A DNA stretch of 64,000 bases. Origin: Defluviicoccus sp. bin129 (GTDB taxonomy: Bacteria; Pseudomonadota; Alphaproteobacteria; MPNO01). The stretch is from positions 62,001-126,000 of the forward strand of contig MPNO01000006.1 of the NCBI GenBank assembly GCA_002239065.1, read 5' to 3'. Below, one piece after another: positions 18,570 through 27,851 of the stretch. The notes below the pieces were generated by a model. It ran no database searches and was not told the origin of the DNA. It saw nothing but the letters and a program-made list of their open reading frames with translations. Position numbers and translations under genes: made by a program. Every line of letters starts with the position of its first letter. Positions within the stretch are counted from its first letter, which is position 1.

Positions 18570-20305
18570 GGGCGTCTCAACGCCGCGGTCGCCTCGCGGT
18601 CGAGTTCCAGGGTCTCGGGGTCGACGGCGACACCATAGACGTCCCGCGCGGCCGCCGGCGAGATCAGCCCGTCTTGCACCTCCTCGGCCACCAGATCGGC
18701 GGCGCGGTCCCGGGGCGGGCCGTAGCCGCCGCCGCCGCCCGCGCGCTGGCGGAACACCGTGCCGGGCGGGATGTCGCGGAGGATCTCCTTCGATTTCGCG
18801 ACCCTTTCGCCGCCGTCCGGCAAGCGGAAGACGCTGGTGTTGACGCTGCCCGCCTCGCCGCCGAACAGGCCGAAGGCCCGGGCGCGCTCCTCGATGCCGT
18901 CGCCGAAGGCGACCGCCGTCACCTCCTCTCCCTCGATTCGCATGACCGTCTCGACCCCGAGACCGCCGCGCCAGCGGCCGGGCCCCGCCGAATCGGCCAG
19001 GTATTCGTGGCGTTCGAGCACAAGCGGGTTCTGGATTTCGAACATCTCGTAGTCCTGGGCGAGGATGCCGCCGGCGCAGTTGATCAGCCCGATGTGATCG
19101 TAGCCGTCCGCGTCCCAGGTCGCACCCGACCCGCCCTTGAGCGCGAGGAACAGGATGTCGACGAAGCGCCGGTCCCGCCCGGCGTCGCGGCCGGTCAGGG
19201 CGAAGCCGAGGAAACGGTTCCACCCGGCGGTGACCGTGCGGGGAAGGGCGCGGGAGAGGGCGCGCATGATCGCATCCGAGGTCGGCCCGGTGATCGAGTT
19301 GCCGAAGGTGGTCGCCGCCGGGAAGGCGGCGTTGAGGAACGAGCCCTCCGGGTTGACGATCGAGATCGGGCGGTGGAGGCCCGCGTTGTGCGGGATGTCG
19401 GGGTCGACCAGCATCAGGAAGGTGAGCATGGTCGCCGACGCGGTGGCGGCGTATGGCGCATTGACGAATCCCGGCGTCTGCGGCGAGGAGCCCGTGTAGT
19501 CGAACACGATGCGCCCGCCTTTGACGGTGACCGCGAGGCGGATCGTCATCTCCGTGCCGTCGGTCACCCCGTCATAGAACACGGTGCTCTCGCCCCGGTA
19601 TGTCCCGTCCGGGATCGCCTCGATCTCGCGCGCGACCATGCGCTCGGTGGCGGCGAACAACGCCTCCCTGTGGCAGCGGAACGTCTCCAGCCCGTAGCGC
19701 CCGACCAGCTCGAGAATGCCGCGTTCGCCCACCGCCGTGCCGCCGATCTGCGCCAGGATGTCCTGCTCGACGATGGGATAGCGGATATTGGCGAACACCA
19801 TGCGCCAGACGTCCTCGCGCCGCTTGCCGCGCTCGAACACCTTGAGCGGCGGGATCCGCAGCGCCTCCTGCCAGACCTCGCGGGCGTCCGGGTTGTAGCC
19901 GCCGGCGACCGCGCCGCCGATATCGGCCTGGTGGCCCTTGCAGGCGGCCCAGGCGACCAGCTCTTCGCCGGCGAAAACGGGGCGGAACGCCGCCACGTCG
20001 TTGTTCTGGTTGCCGCCGGAGAACACGTCGTTGTGCAGGATCACGTCGCCCGGATGCACGTCGTCGCCGAAGAAGGCGATGATCTCCTTGCAGACCGGCT
20101 GGAGCGCGAAGGCGAGCACCGGGATGTATTCGGTCTGCTCCAGCATGTCGCCCGCCTCGTCGTAGAGCCCGGTGACGAAATCGCGCGCCTCGTTGAGGAT
20201 CGGCGAGCGCGTGGTCCTGAGCAGGGTGAGCCCCATCTCCTCGGTGATCGACTTGAGGCGGTGCTGGATGACGGCCGTCAGAATGGGGTCGATGTCGTCG
20301 GTCAT
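18566..20305 (-). CDS. Hydantoinase B/oxoprolinase family protein
   Basis: A 579-residue HyuB subunit. With HyuA it forms ATP-dependent enzymes such as N-methylhydantoinase, 5-oxoprolinase or acetone/acetophenone carboxylase. Seen: LLRTTRSPILNEARDF near the N-terminus, HPGDVILHNDVFSGGNQNND and a C-terminal RAGGGGGYGPPRDR, all typical. The start ATG overlaps the HyuA stop by four bases. Which substrate the pair acts on cannot be told; the carboxylase-type gamma subunit was not seen in the window. Confidence 0.92.
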   Translation of the reverse strand: MTDDIDPILTAVIQHRLKSITEEMGLTLLRTTRSPILNEARDFVTGLYDEAGDMLEQTEYIPVLAFALQPVCKEIIAFFGDDVHPGDVILHNDVFSGGNQNNDVAAFRPVFAGEELVAWAACKGHQADIGGAVAGGYNPDAREVWQEALRIPPLKVFERGKRREDVWRMVFANIRYPIVEQDILAQIGGTAVGERGILELVGRYGLETFRCHREALFAATERMVAREIEAIPDGTYRGESTVFYDGVTDGTEMTIRLAVTVKGGRIVFDYTGSSPQTPGFVNAPYAATASATMLTFLMLVDPDIPHNAGLHRPISIVNPEGSFLNAAFPAATTFGNSITGPTSDAIMRALSRALPRTVTAGWNRFLGFALTGRDAGRDRRFVDILFLALKGGSGATWDADGYDHIGLINCAGGILAQDYEMFEIQNPLVLERHEYLADSAGPGRWRGGLGVETVMRIEGEEVTAVAFGDGIEERARAFGLFGGEAGSVNTSVFRLPDGGERVAKSKEILRDIPPGTVFRQRAGGGGGYGPPRDRAADLVAEEVQDGLISPAAARDVYGVAVDPETLELDREATAALRRP

Positions 20306-22371
20306 GCCCGCGTGTCCGTCAGGATCAGGGAGCCGAAGGGATCGAGCTCGAGGTCGAAACCGGGCGGCACCAGCGCCGTGGTGAGTGGCGTTTCCACGAT
20401 CATCGGCCCGGCGCCGCGAAACCCGGCGGGAAGGGTCTCGCCGTCATGGACCGCGACCTCCTCGAAATGTTCGCGGCCCGGAAGGCGCACATCCCGGAGA
20501 CGCTCCCGGGGCGGTGTTCGGCCGGCGGGGACCGGCCTCGGCGCCGACTTGTCGGTGACGCCGTACGCGGCGAGCCGGACATTGACCAGCTCGACCGGCG
20601 TATCCTCCCCGGCCAGGGCGTAGCCGTATAACCGGTCATGGGCTTGGTGGAAGGCGCCGGTCATCGCCCCGATATCGGTCAGCATCGCCGAATCGGCGGC
20701 GGGCACCTCGACCTCATGGTACTGGCCGGCATAGCGGAGGTCGAGGGCGAATTCGAGCCGGTGGCGGTCGCGCGGGACGTTGTCGGCCGACAGCGCCGCA
20801 TGCGCGTCCTCCGCCATCGCCTCGGCCAGGCGGCGGAGCCGGTCCGAATCGGTATTTCCCGCCGCGAAGGGGCCGGGCAGGGAGCGCACGAAATCTCGCC
20901 GCAGATCGGTCGCCAGCATCCCCGCCGCGCACAGCACCGAAGCGATGCGCGGTATCACGACGCGGGCGATCCCGAGTTCGCGCGCGATCGCCGCGGCGTG
21001 GATGGCGCCCGCGCCGCCGGCGCAGACCAGCGGAAAGTCGCGCGCATCCAGCCCGCGTTCGACGGAAACCTCCTTGATGGCGGAGGCCATGCCGACGGTC
21101 ATGACGCGGTACATGCCGGCGGCGGCGGTCATCGCGTCGAGGCCGAGCGGGTGGGCGATGTCGCGTTCGATCGCCCCTCTCGCGGCATCGGCATCGAGCG
21201 TCATGCGTCCGCCCGCGAAACCGTCGGCCGAGAGATAGCCGAGCAGGAGATTGGCGTCGCTGCAGGTCGGTTTGGTCCCGCCGAAGCCATAGCAGGCGGG
21301 TCCGGGCATGGCGCCCGCGCTCGCCGGTCCCATGCGCAGCAAGCCGCCGCCGTCGATCCAGCCGATCGACCCGCCGCCCGCGCCGATCGTCTTGATGTCC
21401 ATCGCGGGGAGCGCCATGGCGAAGCGGTTGACCGTGGCGCCGCGGGTCACCGCCGGCGCGCCGTTCCGGACCAGCGAGGCTTCGAAGCTGGTCCCGCCCA
21501 TGTCGATGGTGATGAAGCTGTCTTCGCCATGCGGCGCCAGCACGGCGAGGCTGGCGGAAGGCGCCGCGGCAGGCCCGGACAGCAGCGTCGTCGCCGGGTT
21601 GGCCTGCGCTCGTTCGGGCGTGGCGACGCCGCCGTTGGACTGCATGATCAGCAACGGCCCGCCGAAGCCGGATCCCGCCAGGCGGTCCGTCAGGCGGGCG
21701 ATGTAGCGTCCGAAGATCGGCCCGACCGCCGCCGCCAGCACCGTGGTCGAGGTCCGTTCGTAGTAGCGCAGCTCGGGCAGGATATCGCTCGATGCCGCGA
21801 CATGGACCTTTGGCAGGTGTTCGCGCAGACGCTCCAGCGCCGCCCGTTCGTGGGCGTCGTCGGCGTAGGCGTGGAGGAAGCAGATCGCCACCGACTCGAC
21901 TTCTTCGCCAGCGAAGATCCCGGCGGCGCGATCGACGTCGTCGAGCGCGATCGGCCGCAGCACTGCACCCGTGCTGTCGATCCGTTCGCGCACCGCCAGG
22001 CGGAGGCGGCGCGGCACCACCGGCTTCGGGGCCGGGTACTTGTTGTCGTAGAGCCGCTCGCGGATGCCCCGGCGCATCGCCAGCGCGTCGCGGAAACCGG
22101 CGGTCGCCAGCAGCCCGGTCTTCGCCCATCTGCCGGTGATCACGGCGTTGGTGGTCACCGTCGTGCCGTGGACGATGCGGATCGTCCGGGCCAGCAGGGT
22201 CTTGAGGGCGAGGCCTTCGCCCTCCGCCAGCTCCGCGAGCCCCCGCATCACCGCTTCGGTGGGGTCGTCCGGCGTCGACAGCGTCTTGTGGATCCGATCC
22301 GACCCGCCGGCGACCATCAGGTAGAAGTCGGTGAACGTGCCGCCGACATCGATGCCGATCGTGTAGCTCAT
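20302..22371 (-). CDS. Hydantoinase A/oxoprolinase family protein
   Basis: A 689-residue HyuA subunit, the ATP-binding partner of HyuB. The N-terminal nucleotide motif IGIDVGGTFTDF (residues 5-16) and VHGTTVTTNAVI are diagnostic. MGGTSFEASLV and GGGSIGWIDGGGLL further on belong to the actin-like ATPase fold. It is the first gene of the three-gene minus-strand operon with HyuB and acyl-CoA dehydrogenase. The promoter should lie in the 118-base divergent gap (22372-22489) shared with the flavin monooxygenase. Confidence 0.93.
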   Translation of the reverse strand: MSYTIGIDVGGTFTDFYLMVAGGSDRIHKTLSTPDDPTEAVMRGLAELAEGEGLALKTLLARTIRIVHGTTVTTNAVITGRWAKTGLLATAGFRDALAMRRGIRERLYDNKYPAPKPVVPRRLRLAVRERIDSTGAVLRPIALDDVDRAAGIFAGEEVESVAICFLHAYADDAHERAALERLREHLPKVHVAASSDILPELRYYERTSTTVLAAAVGPIFGRYIARLTDRLAGSGFGGPLLIMQSNGGVATPERAQANPATTLLSGPAAAPSASLAVLAPHGEDSFITIDMGGTSFEASLVRNGAPAVTRGATVNRFAMALPAMDIKTIGAGGGSIGWIDGGGLLRMGPASAGAMPGPACYGFGGTKPTCSDANLLLGYLSADGFAGGRMTLDADAARGAIERDIAHPLGLDAMTAAAGMYRVMTVGMASAIKEVSVERGLDARDFPLVCAGGAGAIHAAAIARELGIARVVIPRIASVLCAAGMLATDLRRDFVRSLPGPFAAGNTDSDRLRRLAEAMAEDAHAALSADNVPRDRHRLEFALDLRYAGQYHEVEVPAADSAMLTDIGAMTGAFHQAHDRLYGYALAGEDTPVELVNVRLAAYGVTDKSAPRPVPAGRTPPRERLRDVRLPGREHFEEVAVHDGETLPAGFRGAGPMIVETPLTTALVPPGFDLELDPFGSLILTDTRA

Positions 22372-22489
22372 CGCGGGTGGATCGCCGGGTCAGGGAAGCC
22401 GCCGGATCATAGGCGAGGGGGCGGGCGGGGTCGAATTGATCGAGGGCCGTGCCAGCGGGTAGCATTGCGCGTCAGCGAGGGGAGCGGCC

Positions 22490-23536
22490 ATGGAATTCGG
22501 CGTCCAGTTCTTTCCGTCCGTCGGACCGGAGACCAAGTCCGGCGCCCAGTATTTCTCCGAATGCCTGTCGCTCTGCGACCTGGTCGACGAATACGGTTAC
22601 AGCCACGTCCGCACCGTCGAGCATTACTTTCTCGCCTATGGCGGCTACAGCCCGGCGCCGATGGTGTTCCTGAGCGCCGCCAGCCAGCGGACCAAGAAGG
22701 CGCGCATCGTGACCGGCGCGGTGCTGCCGGTGTTCAACCACCCGCTCAAGATCGCCGGCGAGGCGGGCATGCTGGACGCCATCTCGGGCGGCCGGCTCGA
22801 CCTCGGCATGGCGCGCGCCTTCCTGCCGCACGAGTTCGAGAAATTCGGCGTCAGCCTCGACGAGAGCGTGGCCCGGTTCGACGAAGGGCAGCAGCAGATC
22901 CGCCTCCTCCTGGAGGAGGAAAACGTCACCTGCGAGGGCCGTTTCCACAGCTTCGAGAACGTGACGTCCCTGCCGCGCCCGACCCAGAAGCCGCGCCCGC
23001 CGATCTGGACGGCGACGACGACGACGCCCTCGTCCTTCGTCAAGGCCGGCGAGCAGGGCAACTACATCATGGCGATCCCGCTGATCTCCTCCAAGATGCT
23101 CGACCTCCTCGGGGTCTATCGCGAGGCGTGGCGGGCGGCCGGCCATCCCGGGAACGGCAGGGTGATGCTCGCCTTCCACATGTTCTGCCACGAGGATGCC
23201 GGCAAGGCGGCCGAGATCGCCCGCGACCCGGTCAACCGCTACCTCCAGGCGATCCTCGATTCCGCCCGCCCCTGGGTCGAGGGGGCGGCGAGCAGGGACT
23301 ACCCGGGCTACGACAAGATGTACCAGGCGCTGTTGAAGGAATCCTTCGAGACCCAGGTCGAATCGGGCGCCGCCTGGGTGGGGACGCCCGAACAGGTCGT
23401 CGACCAGATCCACGCCTACCGGGACAAGGTCGAGTTCGAGGTCGCCTCGATGCAGATCAATTTCGGCCATCTCCCGGCCGACGCGGCCGAGGGCTCGATG
23501 CGGCTGTTCGGCGAGAAGGTGCTGCCTCGGTTCTAG
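22490..23536 (+). CDS. LLM-class flavin-dependent monooxygenase (luciferase-like)
   Basis: A 348-residue luciferase-fold flavoprotein with the N-terminal MEFGVQFFPS strand, RTVEHYF around residue 45 and ISGGRLDLGMARAFLPHEF, all typical of LLM enzymes that use FMNH2 from a separate reductase. WVGTPEQVVDQI near the C-terminus is also characteristic. It stands alone on the plus strand between two minus-strand operons and converges with the UbiD gene (10-base gap). Likely an oxygenase for a catabolic substrate; the substrate is not known. Confidence 0.87.
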   Translation: MEFGVQFFPSVGPETKSGAQYFSECLSLCDLVDEYGYSHVRTVEHYFLAYGGYSPAPMVFLSAASQRTKKARIVTGAVLPVFNHPLKIAGEAGMLDAISGGRLDLGMARAFLPHEFEKFGVSLDESVARFDEGQQQIRLLLEEENVTCEGRFHSFENVTSLPRPTQKPRPPIWTATTTTPSSFVKAGEQGNYIMAIPLISSKMLDLLGVYREAWRAAGHPGNGRVMLAFHMFCHEDAGKAAEIARDPVNRYLQAILDSARPWVEGAASRDYPGYDKMYQALLKESFETQVESGAAWVGTPEQVVDQIHAYRDKVEFEVASMQINFGHLPADAAEGSMRLFGEKVLPRF

Positions 23537-23546
23537 CCCGCCGCGC

Positions 23547-25016
23547 TCAGTCGTAGAGCTGCGGCCACTTGGCGCGCACCTGCTCCTTCAGCGCGGGGCT
23601 GGCCTCGGCGACCGTCGGGAACTCGTCCTTCCAGCCGAACGGGCGGCAGGCGTCGACGATGGCGCGGTTGTTGTGGAAGGGCGGCTCGCGCAGCAGCGGG
23701 TCGAGCGGGGTCGACCAGGCGCGCTTGATGTACTGGATGTCCTCCGGCGGGTCGCAGCGCGTCGACATCGCCCAGACCACGTCGAACATGTTGGACGGGT
23801 CGATGTCCTCGTCCACCACCACGACCCAGCGCCCGGCATAGTTGCCGGCATGGCAGTTGGCGGCCAGCATCGCAGCCTGGCTGGCATGGCCGGGATACAT
23901 CTGCTTGATCGAGACGACGTTGAACAGCCGCCCCGCGCCCGCCTCGTGGCACCAGACCCCCTGGACGCCGGGCAGCCCCGCCTTCTCGATCTCCTCCCAG
24001 ATCATCGCCGACTTCACGGTCGCGCGCGCGAAGGTGAAGTTCTCCGGCGGGCGCGACGGGATGGCGAGCGTCAGGATCGGGTCGTCGCGATGGTAGATCC
24101 GCTCGACCCGGACGACCGGCTGTTCGCTTGCGTTCGAGGCGTAGTAGCCCATGAACTCGCCGAAGGGGCCTTCCTCGCGGGTCTCGTCGGCCAGCAGCAC
24201 GCCCTCGATCACCACCTCGGCGTAAGCCGGCATCGGCAGGCCATGCACCTCGCTCTTCACCACCGGGATGGCGCGCCCCCTCAAGCCGCCGGCATAGGCG
24301 AGCTCGTCGGTGCCGATGTCGATCTCCTGATGCGCGGTGAGGAACAGGAGAGGGTCCTGGCCGCAGCAGATCAGCACCGGGCAGGGCTCGCCCCTGTCGA
24401 AGTATTTCTGGCTGATGAAGCGCCCGTGCTTGCCGGGCGACATCCAGATCGCGACCGTCTTCGCGTCATGCACCATCACCCGGTAGGTGGCGCTGTTGAC
24501 CCAGCCGGTATCCGGATCGCGCATGACGATCAGGTCTTCGGTGCCGATATAGCGCCCGCCATCGAGCTCGTGAACCCAGGGGACCGGGAACTTGAGCACG
24601 TCGATGTCGTCGCCCCGCAGCACGTTCTCCAGCACCGGCCCGGTCGCGACCTCGACCGGGGGGATGAACTCGAACTCCTCGCGCATGCGGACCCGGTACG
24701 CGTTGACCAGGTCGAGCTCGTGGCGCGGCTCGTCGAGCCCCAGCACCACCGCGAGCCGGCGGAAGGCGTTGGCGCCGCCCGACATGATGCGGAAGCCCTC
24801 GGGGTAGCCCTGGATGTTGTCGAACAGGATGGCCGGCGCGCGGCCCGGCTTGGCCGCGGCGGTGGTCTCGGCGACGGCGCCCACCTCGAACTTCCAGTCC
24901 GCGCCCTCGATGCGCTCGATCTCGCCCATCTCCTCGAAGATCGAGATCAGGTCGCGCAGGTCTTCATAGCCCCGGTTCGGGCGCACCGGGTGCGGGCTGG
25001 CCTCTTGTCCGGACAT
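23547..25016 (-). CDS. UbiD family decarboxylase (first copy)
   Basis: A 489-residue prenylated-FMN-dependent (de)carboxylase. The Arg-Glu-Glu catalytic set is recognisable: Arg179 in VNSATYRVMVHD, and Glu282 and Glu287 in EEGPFGEFMGYY. A prFMN synthase (UbiX) is required but is not in the window. The gene starts 11 bases after the amidohydrolase stop upstream, so the two form one operon. Known relatives act on aromatic, heteroaromatic or alpha,beta-unsaturated acids. It shares only the family fold with the second UbiD at 43167. Confidence 0.9.
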   Translation of the reverse strand: MSGQEASPHPVRPNRGYEDLRDLISIFEEMGEIERIEGADWKFEVGAVAETTAAAKPGRAPAILFDNIQGYPEGFRIMSGGANAFRRLAVVLGLDEPRHELDLVNAYRVRMREEFEFIPPVEVATGPVLENVLRGDDIDVLKFPVPWVHELDGGRYIGTEDLIVMRDPDTGWVNSATYRVMVHDAKTVAIWMSPGKHGRFISQKYFDRGEPCPVLICCGQDPLLFLTAHQEIDIGTDELAYAGGLRGRAIPVVKSEVHGLPMPAYAEVVIEGVLLADETREEGPFGEFMGYYASNASEQPVVRVERIYHRDDPILTLAIPSRPPENFTFARATVKSAMIWEEIEKAGLPGVQGVWCHEAGAGRLFNVVSIKQMYPGHASQAAMLAANCHAGNYAGRWVVVVDEDIDPSNMFDVVWAMSTRCDPPEDIQYIKRAWSTPLDPLLREPPFHNNRAIVDACRPFGWKDEFPTVAEASPALKEQVRAKWPQLYD

Positions 25017-25027
25017 GCGGCCTCAGG

Positions 25028-26266
25028 TTACTCGGCGGCGGCGCGGGCCCCGATCTGGGGCGCGAGGTTGAACAGCCGGTTGGCGTTGCCGCCGAGAATG
25101 TTCCGCTTCGCCGCCTCGTCGAGGAAGGGGAGGTCCCAGATCACGCTCGGCGAGTCGAAATCCCAGTGCGGCCAGTCGGAGGCGTAGAGCAGCTGGGTTT
25201 CGGCGTTGATCGCCTCGAAGGTCGAGCGCAGCAGCTTCTGGTCGCGGCTCTCCATCGGCTGGCAGGTGTAGAACATCTCGCGGATGTACTCGCTCGGCGG
25301 GCGCTTGAGCAGCGGCGCTTCCGACGACCGCATGAAGTACTCGCTGTCGAGCCGCTGCATCATGAACGGCACCCAGGCGAGCCCGCTCTCGATCCAGACC
25401 ACCGGCAGGTCGGGGAAGCGCTCCGGCAGGCCCTCCAGCACCCAGTTCGTCATATGCACCATGTTGCACAGCACGAAGGAGATCGCGTGCACGCCGATGA
25501 AGCGGTCGATCTGGCTGGTCCACTCGTCATGCCAGGTCGGCCCGGCGTGGAAGCCGAGCGGCAGCCCGGTCTCCTGGATCGCCGCATAGACCTTCATGTA
25601 CTGGTTGTGGTGCACCGGCTTGTGCCGCACCGAGGTGATGTTGAAACCGACCACGCCGGGCTTGCCGGTGAATTCCTCGACCGTCCTGAGCGATGCCTCG
25701 GCGTCGCAGAACGGCAGGTAGATCATCGTCGTGACGCGCTCGTCGCCGGTGAGCACCTCCTGCGTCAGCCAGCGGTTGTAGGCGAAGGAGAGCTCGACCT
25801 CCATCTGCGGGTTGGGGTGCAGCCCGAGCTGGAGCATCGGCGTCGGGAACATCACCTGGTAGTCGATGCCGAGCGCGTCCATCGAGCGCTGCGCCATGAC
25901 GACGTCGCGATGGACCGATTCGTCCTCGATCTCTTCCAGGCGGGTCCCGCCGGCATGCTGGATGCGGCCGGCGACGTTCTGGAAGTTGAGCCCCGGCTGG
26001 GCGTTCAGGAGCCCGCCCGGGTTGCTGCCGTCGGGCCGTTCGAAGGCCTCCGCCATGTGGCGCATGACCGGGTCCTCGATGTACTCGACGATCCGCGCCC
26101 AGGAGCTGTTCTCGAAATGGTGCGCGTCGACGTCGATGACCAGCACGTCGTCGAGCCCGCGCTCCTTCTTGTGGCGCTCCGCATGGGCGAGCACGTCCGA
26201 GGTCGAGGTGGCGCGGTCGAACTCCTTGATGTCGAATTCCCTGACGCCGTCTATCCGCTCCGTCAT
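25028..26266 (-). CDS. Amidohydrolase-family (ACMSD-like) metal-dependent hydrolase/decarboxylase
   Basis: A 412-residue TIM-barrel protein of the amidohydrolase-2 group, which contains hydrolases and non-oxidative decarboxylases such as ACMSD and gamma-resorcylate decarboxylase. The first strand carries VIDVDAHHFE, the middle GLPLGFHAGPTWHDEW, and the late metal aspartate is in LLYASDWPHWDFD. It is the first gene of a two-gene unit with UbiD, suggesting consecutive steps on an aromatic acid (inference). A related protein is encoded at 54045-55109. Confidence 0.85.
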   Translation of the reverse strand: MTERIDGVREFDIKEFDRATSTSDVLAHAERHKKERGLDDVLVIDVDAHHFENSSWARIVEYIEDPVMRHMAEAFERPDGSNPGGLLNAQPGLNFQNVAGRIQHAGGTRLEEIEDESVHRDVVMAQRSMDALGIDYQVMFPTPMLQLGLHPNPQMEVELSFAYNRWLTQEVLTGDERVTTMIYLPFCDAEASLRTVEEFTGKPGVVGFNITSVRHKPVHHNQYMKVYAAIQETGLPLGFHAGPTWHDEWTSQIDRFIGVHAISFVLCNMVHMTNWVLEGLPERFPDLPVVWIESGLAWVPFMMQRLDSEYFMRSSEAPLLKRPPSEYIREMFYTCQPMESRDQKLLRSTFEAINAETQLLYASDWPHWDFDSPSVIWDLPFLDEAAKRNILGGNANRLFNLAPQIGARAAAE

Positions 26267-26311
26267 CGCCGGTCTCTCCCGTGTTCCCGTTGTCCGACTA
26301 TAGCATGGCGG

Positions 26312-27748
26312 TCAGGGCAGGCGTATGCCGACGAATTTGAGCTGCGACAGCTCCTCCATCGCGTAGCGCACGCCTTCGCGGCCGAAGCCCGAGCGCCTCG
26401 ACCCGCCGAACGGGTAGGTGTCGAGCCGGAAGCGGCTGCCCTCGTTGATCCAGAGCGAGCCCACGTCGAGCTCGTCGGCGACCCGGAAGGCGGTGGCGAG
26501 GTCGCGGGTGAAGCAGGCGCCCTGCAGGCCGAACTCCGAATCGTTGGCGATGGCGAGCGCGTCCCCCACCCCGTCCGCCGGGATCACGACGGCGACCGGG
26601 CCGAAGGCCTCTTCCGACATCAGCCGCGCCTCGCGCGGCGGGTCGACGACGATCGCCGGACCCAGGATCGCGTCCCTGCGCGTGGGCGCGAGCGCGAGCG
26701 CGGCGCCGCGTTCCACCGCGTCGTCGATCATCGCCTGGACCCGGTCGGCGGCGGCGAGGCTGACCATCGGCCCGATCGCGGTGGCTTCGTCCGATGCCTC
26801 GCCGACGACGAGCGCCCTTGCGGCCGCGACGAATTTTTCCAGGAAATCGTCGATCACTTCGCGGTCGACGATGATCCGCTGGGCCGAGATGCATTGCTGG
26901 CCCGACGCCTCGAAGGCGGAGCCGGCGATCCGCGTCGCGGCATCGTCGAGATCGGCGTCGGCGCAGACGATGTTGGCGGCGTTCGAGCCGAGCTCGGCGA
27001 CGAACTTCTTGGCCCCGGCGGCGCGGGCCAGCGCATCGCCGGCCGCGGTGCCCCCGGTGAAGGTGACCGCCGCAACCCCGGGATGGGCGGCCAGCGCCCG
27101 CGCGGTCTCCCGGTTGCCGGGCACGATGTTGAACAACCCGTCCGGCAGCCCGGCCCGCTGGAAGGCGCGGGCGATGATGAGCGCCGTCTCGACTCCCTGC
27201 GGCGCCGGCTTGACCACCACCGCGTTGCCCATGGCGAGCGCCGGGGCGACCTTCTGGACCAGCAGGTTCGCCGGCGCGTTGAAGGGCGTGATCGCGCCCA
27301 CCACGCCATAGGGAACCCGCCACGTGAAGCCGTGGCGCCCGGCGCCCTGGACGGCGATGTCGAGCGGCAGGGTCTCGCCCCTGAGCGCACCGATCTCGGC
27401 CGCGACCAGCCGCGCGAAGGCGGCGGACCGGCCCGCCTCGAAGGTCGCCGGGCGGACCGGCTTGCCGATGTCGCGGATCAGGGCGGCCACGATCGCCGCC
27501 TTCTCCGCCTCGATCTCGTCCGCCGCATCGGCCAGCCATGCCGCGCGTGTCGCCGCCGGCGTGGCCCGGTGCGCGCGGAACGCCGCGAGCGCGCTCTCCA
27601 CCGCCGCATCGACCAGCCCGGCATCCGAATCGACGATTCGCGATGCGATACTGCCGTCTACCGGCGATATGAGCTCGTAGCGCGCCTGGTCGTCGCGCCG
27701 GTCGTCCCGGCCGTCGATCCAGGAATCCAAGAGGGCCGCTTCCGTCAT
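26312..27748 (-). CDS. NAD(P)-dependent aldehyde dehydrogenase
   Basis: A 478-residue aldehyde dehydrogenase. The catalytic cysteine is in ASGQQCISAQR and the general-base glutamate in FVAELGSNAANIV; ITPFNAPANLLVQKVAPALA, TFTGGTAAGDA and the C-terminal EGVRYAMEELSQLKF are typical. It oxidises an aldehyde to its acid in the cytosol. It diverges from the TPP-enzyme gene over about 100 bases, and its 3' end lies 45 bases before the amidohydrolase gene in the same direction. The aldehyde is unknown; a product of the adjacent TPP lyase is plausible. Confidence 0.92.
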   Translation of the reverse strand: MTEAALLDSWIDGRDDRRDDQARYELISPVDGSIASRIVDSDAGLVDAAVESALAAFRAHRATPAATRAAWLADAADEIEAEKAAIVAALIRDIGKPVRPATFEAGRSAAFARLVAAEIGALRGETLPLDIAVQGAGRHGFTWRVPYGVVGAITPFNAPANLLVQKVAPALAMGNAVVVKPAPQGVETALIIARAFQRAGLPDGLFNIVPGNRETARALAAHPGVAAVTFTGGTAAGDALARAAGAKKFVAELGSNAANIVCADADLDDAATRIAGSAFEASGQQCISAQRIIVDREVIDDFLEKFVAAARALVVGEASDEATAIGPMVSLAAADRVQAMIDDAVERGAALALAPTRRDAILGPAIVVDPPREARLMSEEAFGPVAVVIPADGVGDALAIANDSEFGLQGACFTRDLATAFRVADELDVGSLWINEGSRFRLDTYPFGGSRRSGFGREGVRYAMEELSQLKFVGIRLP

Positions 27749-27851
27749 CGTCGCTCTCCTGACGTTGTGCCGCGATTATCGGCTGCGGCGCCCGGCGTGC
27801 AACGGTTCGGGCGGATGGATATGCTTGGCGGGGGTTGGAGCGGGGGAAGCG

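Noticed and set aside
20638-23556. 972-codon plus-strand frame opposite HyuA
   Set aside because: Antisense to HyuA and out of frame with the flavin monooxygenase; no family motifs.
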